From positions 1 through 35,945 of the forward strand of contig NZ_NHRY01000068.1 in the NCBI RefSeq assembly GCF_002937115.1: 35,945 nt of DNA. Direction: 5' to 3'. Below, piece after piece: positions 23,052 through 33,900 of the stretch (positions within the stretch are counted from its first letter, which is position 1; the number at the start of each line of letters is the position of its first letter). The DNA comes from Rhodopila globiformis (GTDB lineage: Bacteria > Pseudomonadota > Alphaproteobacteria > Acetobacterales > Acetobacteraceae). The position numbers and the translations under genes were made by a program. The notes beneath the pieces were generated by a model that saw only the letters and a program-made list of their open reading frames with translations, had not been told where the DNA came from and did not search any database.

Positions 23052-23339
23052 ATGGGCGGTTGGGTCTACATGATGACGAACAAACCGTTCGGGACGCTCT
23101 ATGTCGGTGTCACGAACGACATCGTTCGCCGGGCCTGGGAACACCGGCAGGGCACAGGCTCATGCTTCAGCGCCCGCTATAACCTCAAGCGGTTGGTCTT
23201 CGTGGAGTACCACGATGAGATCCTGGCGGCCATCCATCGGGAGACCCGGTTGAAGCACTGGCCGCGGCTGTGGAAACTCAACCTGATTGAGCAGCAGAAC
23301 CCATTGTGGGAGGACTTATTTGAGCAGATAGCGGGGTAA
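23052..23339 (+). CDS. Small GIY-YIG nuclease domain protein
   Basis: This 95-residue protein is a stand-alone GIY-YIG domain. The signature is VYMMTNKPFGTLYVGVTND (V5-Y-M and Y17-V-G), with the conserved Arg in RRAWEHR, His31, the metal-binding Glu in IHRETRLKHW (Glu64) and an Asn in QQNPLWEDL. Such small proteins are common in multiple copies in alphaproteobacteria and are predicted to cut DNA. The in vivo target is mostly unknown. The ATG at 23052 is chosen because the domain begins at once; an upstream ATG at 23019 lacks conservation. No good ribosome binding site is seen. Type-2 palindromic repeats lie on both sides (22860-22963 and 23396-23426). Confidence 0.9.
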   Translation: MGGWVYMMTNKPFGTLYVGVTNDIVRRAWEHRQGTGSCFSARYNLKRLVFVEYHDEILAAIHRETRLKHWPRLWKLNLIEQQNPLWEDLFEQIAG

Positions 23340-23395
23340 GGTGAAGGCCGCGGCTGTGCTGATGGTTCCCATTGATGAACCGTACCTGCCGCGAT

Positions 23396-23426
23396 AGGTG
23401 GCCCGGACAAGCCGGGCCATGACGAC
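23396..23426 (-). repeat. Type-2 palindromic repeat, right half only
   Basis: The stretch from AGGTGGCCCGGACAAGCCGG onward matches the right arm of the copy at 19706-19737. A trace of the loop (CCTGCCGCG) precedes it but the left arm is missing. The minisatellite begins six bases later. Confidence 0.8.
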
Positions 23427-23431
23427 GTGAC

Positions 23432-23610
23432 AACCGTTGTGCTGGCACCGTTGTGCCGGCAACCGTTGTGCTGGCAACCGTTGTGCTGGCAACCGTTGTG
23501 CTGGCAACCGTTGTGCTGGCAACCGTTGTGCTGGCAACCGTTGTGCTGGCAACCGTTGTGCCGGCAACCGTTGTGCTGGCAACCATCGTGCTGGCAACCA
23601 TCGTGCTGCC
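23432..23610 (+). repeat. Minisatellite of twelve 15-bp units next to uvrA
   Basis: The unit is AACCGTTGTGCTGGC. Units start at 23432, 23447 (14 bases, one A lost) and then every 15 bases from 23461 to 23596. The last two units carry ATCG in place of GTTG, and two units have CCGGC in place of CTGGC. The block ends 22 bases before the uvrA stop on the opposite strand. It has no spacers, so it is not a CRISPR array. Several frames stay open through it because the unit lacks stop codons. Confidence 0.95.
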
Positions 23611-23632
23611 GACCCGGACGATGAAAGAGCGG

Positions 23633-26503
<2,871 letters not shown>

Positions 26504-26534
26504 TGGCTGCTGCTGTTCCCTTGGGATGATTCGT

Positions 26535-26549
26535 GTTCTTTGGATGTTC
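26535..26549. promoter_or_regulatory. Putative LexA (SOS) box of uvrA
   Basis: GTTCTTTGGATGTTC fits the alphaproteobacterial LexA operator GTTC-N7-GTTC exactly. It lies 32-46 bases upstream of the uvrA ATG, where bound LexA would block the promoter. It shares 13 of 15 bases with the box upstream of ssb. Confidence 0.88.
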
Positions 26550-26810
26550 CCGTGTGCCACAAACCCGGGGGGACGGGAAGGACTTTCACGGATGTGGTGA
26601 TCCATCCTGTCCGGGCCAGCCCCGGCCGGCAACCATAATTCGTTGCGTCACGTCAGGCGCGTCCTCGGAGCGGGCGAAACCTGGCATTTCCCGACAATTG
26701 GCGTCACCGCCCGCCGGCAGCGCAGGTCAGTGACATGGCTTCCATTGCGCGGCCGTGATCGGTTCCTGCCAGCTGGCATGACCGCACGGAGTCGCCGGAA
26801 ACGCAGACTA

Positions 26811-26953
26811 TTTGCGTTCATCTGGGTTCATCCGCGGTTCCATTTATTCCGTATAAGCAATAAACGGGCTATGTCCCGGCCTGAGTGCTGGTGGCTGGTT
26901 CGTGCCACGCTGAGAATGCCTGGTGGGGAACTGTAGATGAACGCAGATGATGG
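26811..26953. repeat. Inverted repeat B with ATCTGCG-type heptamer arms
   Basis: The left arm (26809-26841) reads ATTTGCG, ATCTGGG and ATCCGCG with TTC linkers, then GTTCC. The right arm (26927-26953), read in reverse complement, has ATCTGCG, TTC, ATCTACA and GTTCC. The period is 10 bases. The spacer is 85 bases. In contrast to element A the GTTCC ends face inward. Confidence 0.7.
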
Positions 26954-27082
26954 CCATGCGAAAAAGCATCCGTCGTACCACTCGGCCGGCTCCACCGGGG
27001 TGAGGCATTGACGCCGAGTGCGGCTGCCGGCGCAGAAAACTCAAGCAATAACCGGATCCTGCAGGAAGGCGAGATCATCAGC

Positions 27083-28456
27083 TCATGCGCCGATCGCCGC
27101 CCGCAGCGCCGCCAACAGCCGCGGCAGCCCGCCATCCGCCGGCGCGCCCGGCAGCAGGTCCCGTGCCCCGACCGCGATCCGGAGCCCGCCGAACGCGCCC
27201 AGCCCGACCGGCTGGCCGAGCAGGACGCCGTCTCGCGCCAGCCGTGCGTACAGCGGCCGCAGCTCGGCGGCGGTCAGCTTGCGCCGCGGATCCACCGGGT
27301 CGCGCACGGCAATGGTAAAGATGGTCGGCACAGCGCTCCATCCCTCGCCGCCGCCGATCAGGCCCGGGATCGGCACCACGCCGTCGATGCCGGCGAGGCC
27401 ACGCCCGATCGCGGCGGCGCGGTCGCACAGGCGGGCCGCCACCTGGCCGCCCAGCGCGGCGAACGCTTCCATGGTTTCCAACGCCGCGATCCAGCGCAGC
27501 AGCATCCCCACGTTGCCGGCATTGCCTTCCAGCACCTTGCGGCACCGGCCAGGCGACGCTCGCCGGATCGCCGCCAGGCGGTCCGACGGAAACAGCACGG
27601 CGCCCGAGAACGCGGGACCGCCGAAGAATTTCGACCCGGTGACCGCCACCGGCCAGCCCTGACGCAGCCAGCCCGCGACCAGCGCCGGCTCGACCCGCGC
27701 CTGGCAGGCATCGACGATGACCTCGGCGCCACGGGGCGGCCGGTTCGGCGCGATCAGCCCGGTCTTCGTGCCGTAGGTCAGGAAGACGACCGGGCGGCCC
27801 GTGCTGCCGGCCGCCGCGGCCGCGTAGGCATCCGCCAGCGCATCGTCCGGGCGCGGCACGCCGTCCGCGTCGCGCAGCGGGATTTCGGCCGCGTCGACCG
27901 CGCAATCCACCAGCGGCGCATCGAAGGGCACCGGCTCGTCGAAGCGGCGGAGCGTCGCCGCCAGCGGCACGCCGGAGCCGGTTTCCGACGCCTGCGGCAA
28001 GATCGCCGTCATCGGTCGGCCCGGCTGCTCCAGGTGCAGCAGCAGCGTCGCGGTCTGCAACGCGTCGGTGCCGGAGGGGCAGAGGATCGCCTCGGCCAGG
28101 CCGCCGGCATGGAAACAGGCCAGCAGGCGCGTCCCGATGTCCCGGGCATAGCGGTCCAGCAGCCGGGTTCGCTGCCGCTCCGGCGCGCAGGCGGCCAGGG
28201 TCCGCCAGGCCTCGGCGCTGCGCCGGAAGGCCTGCCCGGTTATCGGCGACGCGGTGCAGGAGGAGGCGCACAGCACATCCGGCGCCGGCCGGGGCGGGCA
28301 CAGGTACTTGTTGACGCCTGTCCTGGCGTCGATCCGCAGCCGGCTGTCGCCGCCCGACAGCAGGGATGCGACCAGTGCGTCCTCACGCACCGGGGAAGAC
28401 CCGTCCGGCGCATCCAGCGCCAGCAGCGGTTGATAGCGGAAACTGCCGTTGTCCAT
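27083..28456 (-). CDS. PLP-dependent fold-type I protein, function unknown
   Basis: This 457-residue protein has the layout of class V aminotransferases and cysteine desulfurases. CPSGTDALQ (about 126-134) binds the cofactor phosphate. VIVDACQAR holds Asp249, which would contact the pyridine nitrogen. TGSKFFGGPAFSG holds Lys276, which would form the aldimine. I cannot assign it to a named enzyme: the N-terminal RIDARTGVNKYLCPP...SSCTASPI region is distinctive and could belong to a dedicated subfamily. It lies between uvrA and ssb, a pair often adjacent in alphaproteobacteria, and reads toward uvrA. No strong ribosome binding site precedes the ATG. An alternative frame over the same bases is long but lacks these motifs. 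Confidence 0.85.
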   Translation of the reverse strand: MDNGSFRYQPLLALDAPDGSSPVREDALVASLLSGGDSRLRIDARTGVNKYLCPPRPAPDVLCASSCTASPITGQAFRRSAEAWRTLAACAPERQRTRLLDRYARDIGTRLLACFHAGGLAEAILCPSGTDALQTATLLLHLEQPGRPMTAILPQASETGSGVPLAATLRRFDEPVPFDAPLVDCAVDAAEIPLRDADGVPRPDDALADAYAAAAAGSTGRPVVFLTYGTKTGLIAPNRPPRGAEVIVDACQARVEPALVAGWLRQGWPVAVTGSKFFGGPAFSGAVLFPSDRLAAIRRASPGRCRKVLEGNAGNVGMLLRWIAALETMEAFAALGGQVAARLCDRAAAIGRGLAGIDGVVPIPGLIGGGEGWSAVPTIFTIAVRDPVDPRRKLTAAELRPLYARLARDGVLLGQPVGLGAFGGLRIAVGARDLLPGAPADGGLPRLLAALRAAIGA

Positions 28457-28706
28457 GGGACGAAAACCCGCCTGCCTGCTGCATGATGTATGTCGAAGTG
28501 TAAGGATTTGGTTAATTCTGTGGCATCAGTCCGGTCCCGGGTCCCGCCGTACCGCATCGTTTGCCTCCGGGACACGTCCCGTGGCTTCGGGACATGGTTT
28601 TCGGGGCGGGGTTTCGTGGCGGGAGGCGGAGAAGGATTGGCGGCCCGGTCCGTTGTCTCCCCGGCGGTGACGAGAGGGAGGCGACCTCGCCCCGCCAGCC
28701 CCTTGT

Positions 28707-28767
28707 CCTGATACACATGGGAGGACGCCTGATACGCATGGGAGTCCTGATAACGCTTGGGAGCACG
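28707..28767 (+). repeat. Three degenerate tandem units of about 20 bp
   Basis: Units begin CCTGATACACATGGGAGG, CCTGATACGCATGGGAG and CCTGATAACGCTTGGGAG at 28707, 28728 and 28746. They vary in length (21, 18 and 22 bases). They end 62 bases before the SOS box of ssb. Confidence 0.7.
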
Positions 28768-28829
28768 CCCCGCGGGCTGGAGCGTGCCAGGCCGGCCGGC
28801 TTCCGGGGGCTGGCGTCGGGGCGATTTCT

Positions 28830-28844
28830 GTTCTATTGATGTTC
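28830..28844. promoter_or_regulatory. Putative LexA (SOS) box of ssb
   Basis: GTTCTATTGATGTTC fits GTTC-N7-GTTC exactly. It lies 148 bases upstream of the ssb start, far enough that the ssb transcript would need a long leader, or a second uncontrolled promoter lies between. It resembles the uvrA box closely. Confidence 0.8.
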
Positions 28845-28992
28845 CAACAACTCGGCGGCAACGGGCCCGCTGGCGACAAGCCTAAGGCGACGGGCCCGTC
28901 CACGCCGCGCGGCTCGTAAGGAGTTCCTAACCTTATGGCCGCTAGAACGGCTTTGGGCTAGAATTTTCAATCTCTGAGAAGGATGTGATTCG

Positions 28993-29535
28993 ATGGCAGG
29001 CAGCGTCAACAAGGTGATTCTGATCGGAAACCTGGGAAAGGACCCGGAGGTCCGCTCTACTCAGGACGGCAGCAAGATCGTCAATCTCACCTTGGCAACC
29101 AGCGAGACGTGGAACGACCGCACCTCCGGTGAGCGGAAGGAGCGGACGGAGTGGCACCGCGTGGTGATCTTCAACGACCGCGTCGCCGACGTGGCGGAGC
29201 GGTTCCTGAAGAAGGGCGCGAAGATCTACGTCGAGGGCTCGCTGCAGACCCGCAAGTGGACCGACCAGCAGGGGCAGGAGCGCTATACCACGGAAGTCGT
29301 CATCGGCCGCTTCAACGGCCAGTTGACGATGCTGGATACACGGGGCGGCGGCGCGGAAGCCGGTGGCTTCGGCAACGGCGAATCGGCCGCCTCGCCCGGC
29401 GGTGGCGGCTATGCCCCGCGGGAGCGGGCGGCCAATGGCCCGGCCCGGCCCCCCGGCGGCGCGGCGCGCGGCACCGCGCCATCCTGGGATACGCAGCGCG
29501 GCAGCGGAGACCTGGATGACGAAATCCCGTTCTGA
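28993..29535 (+). CDS. ssb: Single-stranded DNA-binding protein
   Basis: This 180-residue protein binds single-stranded DNA as a tetramer during replication, repair and recombination. The OB fold covers about residues 1-112, beginning MAGSVNKVILIGNLGKDPEV and including EWHRVVIFN and KIYVEGSLQTRKW. A Gly/Pro-rich flexible linker follows (about 115-170). The acidic tip DDEIPF, which recruits partner proteins, ends the chain. GAGAAGGA upstream is a strong ribosome binding site. The gene reads away from the PLP gene, and a LexA box lies upstream. A 22-bp perfect palindrome follows 28 bases after the stop. Confidence 0.97.
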   Translation: MAGSVNKVILIGNLGKDPEVRSTQDGSKIVNLTLATSETWNDRTSGERKERTEWHRVVIFNDRVADVAERFLKKGAKIYVEGSLQTRKWTDQQGQERYTTEVVIGRFNGQLTMLDTRGGGAEAGGFGNGESAASPGGGGYAPRERAANGPARPPGGAARGTAPSWDTQRGSGDLDDEIPF

Positions 29536-29563
29536 GGGCCCGGTGATCGTGTGACGGAAGCCC

Positions 29564-29585
29564 GCTCCCTGGACGTCCAGGGAGC
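29564..29585. terminator. Perfect 22-bp palindrome after ssb, possible terminator
   Basis: GCTCCCTGGAC and GTCCAGGGAGC form a perfect 11-bp self-complementary stem, 28 bases after the ssb stop. No run of T follows, so classic intrinsic termination is uncertain. The DNA could instead form a cruciform or bind a dimeric protein. Confidence 0.5.
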
Positions 29586-29696
29586 TACCGGCCCGGTGGC
29601 GTCTGCCGGGTCGCGCCGGCCGGGTGGGGCCTCCGCCGTGCGGTGGTTGCCGTATCCTCACGATCCGGCTGGCCTTATTCCTGGTTGCGGACAGTG

Positions 29697-30200
29697 AGAG
29701 CCTGAAAATAAATCGGTTTTCGGGACGAATCCAGGAACTATCGCAAACTGCGAATCGGTTGAGACGAACATACCGGATCGGCAGCGACAGCCTGTGGAGG
29801 CAGGGGTGCCGCCGTCTGGGCGGCAAGGTTGTGCCCACGCAGCAACGGGCTGCGGCGCCGGCGGCCGATCGGCGATGGCGTGCTGGCGGAATCCGCAGAT
29901 TTCACCACCACAGAGACACAGAGCCACAGAGATCGAAACCGCCGCGCCGCCGACGGCTTCGTTGCAATCTCTGTGGCTCTGTGTCTCTGTGGTAAACCAT
30001 CGTCCGCCGCCGCAGGCACCGGCCATGACAGGGACGCATCCCCCCTGACCGCACCGTCATTGCGGTCTGGACGGGCGCTCCGGCCGCAGCCCGAACAGAG
30101 CGATGCCGCCGCTGTATGCCTGCAAGCGGAGTCCCAACCGTCCTGCGCTATGCTGGAGCAACTTCGGCTCCGGCCAGGAGTCGATTGATTTTCAGGCTCT
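29697..30200. repeat. 504-bp gene-free block bounded by 19-bp inverted ends
   Basis: AGAGCCTGAAAATAAATCG (29697-29715) matches the reverse complement of 30182-30200 at 18 of 19 bases. The block has no convincing gene and contains element C. It may be a non-autonomous mobile element or the remains of one. The larger gap 29536-30969 holds no supported protein gene except the weak short frame before the kinase. Confidence 0.55.
29907..29993. repeat. Inverted repeat C: perfect 27-bp stem of CTCTGTG heptamers
   Basis: Arms 29907-29933 and 29967-29993 are perfect reverse complements. The right arm reads CTCTGTG three times with single-base linkers G and T, a period of 8. The loop is 33 bases. In contrast to element D no mismatch has accumulated. 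Confidence 0.92.
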
Positions 30201-30329
30201 GAGCGCCTCCGCGGCCGTTCGTTGCCACCTGCCCGCTGTCTGACCAGGCTGGCCCGCATTGTCCTGAACGCGAGGCACAGGGCCACCCCGTTCGCCATGG
30301 ACCCACTGCGACCGCAGGCCGCAACAAAA

Positions 30330-30502
30330 CCTTCTCTGCGGACTCTGCGCCCCACTCTGCGTGCTCTGCGTTGAATCGCGGTGGTCGGGGCGCCACCGGT
30401 GTTGGAAGTTGGGCGACTCACCGGCAACGCCAATCGTTGTTGCGGCATCGCATTCTTAAAACGCAGAGACCGCAGAGCGGGGCGCAGAGCACGCAGAGAA
30501 GG
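30330..30502. repeat. Inverted repeat D: arms of four CTCTGCG heptamers
   Basis: The left arm (30330-30372) holds four exact CTCTGCG units with linkers of 2, 5 and 2 bases. The right arm (30460-30502) holds the same four units and linker lengths in reverse complement. All five mismatches between the 43-base arms fall in linkers and none in a heptamer. The spacer is 87 bases. Confidence 0.92.
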
Positions 30503-30878
30503 AATCCGGGCAGCCTCCGGCCGCATCGCCCGGCACCGATCACCGTGCCTCGCCCGTCAAAGCCAGGGTCCCCGCATCCACCGCACGGCACACGCGACGA
30601 AACGCCTCGCTCTTGGGACTTGGGCGCAATAACCGATCCGCCCGTGCCGCCAAGCCGGCAATCTCAATGCTCACGGCGATCCTGCCGGGCATCGAAGGTG
30701 GACCCAAGGCCGCTGCGGGATCAATCAGTTCGTTGCCAATCCTACATAACAATGCGCCCGTGCATTGCGCGGCGCAGCGGTCTCCAAAGCTGATTAAGCT
30801 GGCTTTGGCCGCTTCATTGCTATACTTCCAGGCCGCCGGGCGGTGCCCGAATCCAGGGTTGCAACACATTGTAAAGGC

Positions 30879-30976
30879 GTGCTTATCTTCAACACGCTGC
30901 GCGGCAAGACAGCAACTTTCCGCATGGCGGATGCAGTGATCGAAGCCGCCATCAGGAGCTTTGCCGGGGATGCGTA
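30879..30976 (+). CDS. Possible short leader frame overlapping the kinase start
   Basis: A frame from GTG 30879 reads MLIFNTLRGKTATFRMADAV and continues to a TAG at 30974-30976, 32 residues in all. Its stop overlaps the ATGCGTAG at the start of the histidine kinase, the layout of translational coupling. The frame stays open upstream to 30798. I do not recognise the product and the ribosome binding site is poor (AAAGG only one base from the GTG), so it may be chance or the 3' end of a decayed gene. Confidence 0.2.
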
Positions 30977-33900
30977 GCCTGCCGCCCTCCATTCGCGTGC
31001 GTCTGTCGCAGCTTGTCCTGGCCGCCTTGTTGCCGCTGCTGCTGCTGCTGCTCGGCCTGGTGCTCGCCGACTACCAGGCCGATCGCGAGCGCGCCGGGCG
31101 GCAGGCCCGGGCCATGGCGCATGGCCTCGCCCTGACCATCGACAGCGAGCTGCGCGCGCGCATCGCCATCCTGCAGGTCCTGGCCAGCTCACGCGCGCTC
31201 GCCGCCGGCGACCTGGCAACATTCCGCACCCAGGCCGAGGCGGTCCTGGCCCGCGAGGATCCCAAAGGCAACATCGCCCTGCTGCGCGAGGACGGGCGGA
31301 ACGTGATGAACCTGGCGCTGTCGCCCGGCGCGCCGCTGCCGACGCGGCCCAGCCTGGAGAACTTGCGGCGGGTTCTCGCGACCGGCCAGCCCTCAGTTTC
31401 GGACGTGTTTTTCAGTGAGGCGATGCAGCGCCCGATTGTCGCCATCGACCTGCCGGTCAGGCGGGCCGACGGCAGCGCCAGCCTGGTCCTGGCGATGAAT
31501 CCCTCGTTCGGGGCCTTCGACACGCTGGTCCGGCGGCAACACCTTCTCGCCGGCTGGCTGGTTGGCGTCTTCGATCGGCAGGGCATCCTCGTTGCCCGCG
31601 CACCCCAGGCGGATCGGTTCGTCGGCAGGCCCGTCGCGCCATCGTTCCGGTCGATGATCCGCTCCGGTGACAGCGGCCTGGCGGAAACGACGTCCCTGGA
31701 AGGCACGCCGGTGCTGGTGACCTGGGACCATCTGGACCGAGCCGGCTGGGGCGTCGCCGTCGCGATACCGCGCGCCGCGTTCTACGGTCCGCTGTGGCGC
31801 ACGCTGGCCATCACGCTTGCCATCTTCGGCCTGACCCTGGCCGGCGTTCTCGCGCTCGTCGCGGTGCTGACGCGGCGCATCGCGGAGCCGATACGCGCCC
31901 TGGCGGACGTCGGAGCGGTCGAGCGCATCGCCAGGGGCGACGTCGCATCGCTCGGGCTGCGTGAGGCGGACGCCACCGCCACCTTGCTCGTCGCCGCCAT
32001 GCATGAGCGGGCTGCGGCCGAGGCGGCTCGCGCGACGCGGGATGTCGATTTCCTCGAGGCGCAGCGGGTTGCCCATATCGGCAGCTGGCGCTGGGATCCG
32101 GCAACGGATGTCACGACCACGTCGGCGGAAACGCTGCGCATCTTCGGCCTCGACCCGGAAACCCAGGTCATGCCGCCGTTCCGGGAGCAGAGCGGATGGC
32201 TTTACCCCGAGGCAAGCTGGGAACGGATCAACGAGGCCGTCGAATGCGCGCTCGAAACTGGCGCCGGCTACGAGTTCGACGTCGAAGCCTGCCGCGGCGA
32301 GACCCCGATCTGGGTGACGATCCATGGCGAGGCGCTGCGCAACGCTGATGGCCGGATCGTTGGCCTGCGCGGCACGGTGCAGGACATCACGCCGCGCAAG
32401 CGCGCCGAACTGGCGCTGGCGCAGGAGGAAACCCGCTTCCGCGCCATGGCCGACAGCATCCCGCAGCTGGCGTGGATGACGTGGCCGGACCGCTGGATCT
32501 TCTGGTACAACCAGCGCTGGTATGACTACACCGGCACCACGCTGGCGGAGACGGAAGGCCAGGGCTGGCGCAAGGTGTGCCACCCCGGCCACCTGGACCG
32601 CGTGCTGGCAAGCGTCCAGCGCGCCTGGGACAGCGGCGAGCCGTGGGAGGACACCTTCCCGCTGCGCGGCAAGGACGGGGAGTACCGCTGGTTCCTCTCC
32701 CGCGCCATGCCGATCCGCGACGATGCCGGGCAGATCACGCTCTGGTTCGGCACCAACACCGACGTGACCGAGCGCCGCGAAGCCGAGGCTGCGCTTGCGG
32801 CCAGCAACGAGGCGGCGCGGGTTGCCGCCGAACGGGTACAGCTTGCGCTCGCCGCGGGTGCCATCGTCGGCACCTGGATGCGGGATCTGTCGACTGGCCA
32901 CTTCACCGCCGACGAGCGCTTCGCCCAGACCTTTGGCCTCGATCCCGAGGCCTGCCGCACCGGCGTTTGCTTTGAAGCAGTCATGGCCTCGGTCCATCCC
33001 GAGGACAGGCCGCGCGTGATGGATACCATCACCGAGGTCATCGCGCGCGGCGGTCTCTATTGCTACGAATACCGCGTTCGCGGGCATGACGGCGCCTATC
33101 GCTGGATCGAGGCGAACGGCCGGGTGGAGCACGCGCCAAACGGCACGCCGCTGCGCGTACTGGGTGTGCTGCTCGACATCGAGCAGCGCCGCGCCACGGA
33201 AGCCGAGCGCGACCGCGCCACCGCGCTGCTGCGGACCTTCGCCGAGGCGGTGCCGGGCGTGGTCTACGCCAAGGACCGCGCCGGCCGCATGCTGCTCGCC
33301 AACGAGGGCACAGCGGCGCTGATCGGCAAGCCGCCGGAGGCATTCATCGGCAGGACCGACGCCGAGTTCCTCGACGACAGGCAGCAGGCCGAGGCAGTGA
33401 TGGCCAACGACCGCCGGATCATGGAGAGCGGCATCGCCGAGGAGATCGAGGAGGACGTCAGCCTGCCCGACGGCACGCCCGCCATCTGGCTCTCGAAGAA
33501 GGCGCCGCTGCGCAACGCGGCCGGCGCGGTGATCGGCCTGGTCGGCACCTCGATCGACATCACCGCGCGCAAGCAGGCCGAGCTGGCGCTGGCGGAGAGC
33601 GAGGCGCGATTCCGCACCCTGGCCGACGCCATGCCGCAGATGGTCTGGTCCACGCGCCCGGATGGCTACCACGACTACCACAACGCCCGCTGCATGGCGT
33701 TCACCGGCCTGCCCGAGCGTGACCTGACCGGCCCCAAGGCGACGGCCATCGTCCATCCCGACGACCGGCGACAGATGCTGGACCGGTGGCACCAGGCGCT
33801 GCGCACCGGCACGCCGTATGAAAACGAGTCCCGGGTCCGGCGCCACGACGGCGAATGGCGCTGGGTGATGGCGCGGGCCCTGCCCGTGCGCGACCCCGAA

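Larger units (their letters stand above)
26504..27082. other. Gene-free region upstream of uvrA, holding an SOS box and inverted repeat B
   Basis: These 579 bases contain the uvrA control region (26504-26600, with the LexA box) and the inverted repeat at 26811-26953. No reading frame shows a domain or ribosome binding site. The PLP-fold gene ends at 27083 on the same strand as uvrA. Confidence 0.6.
28457..28992. other. Gene-free region upstream of ssb
   Basis: No gene is supported in these 536 bases. They hold three degenerate tandem units (28707-28767) and a LexA box (28830-28844), and must include the ssb promoter. GAGAAGGA just ahead of 28993 is the ssb ribosome binding site. Confidence 0.6.

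Noticed and set aside
23432..23610. Possible CRISPR array
   Set aside because: The 15-bp units are directly adjacent with no unique spacers, and no cas gene is in the window.
27078..28301. Alternative minus-strand frame over the PLP gene
   Set aside because: It lacks the lysine, aspartate and phosphate-binding motifs that are intact in the chosen frame.
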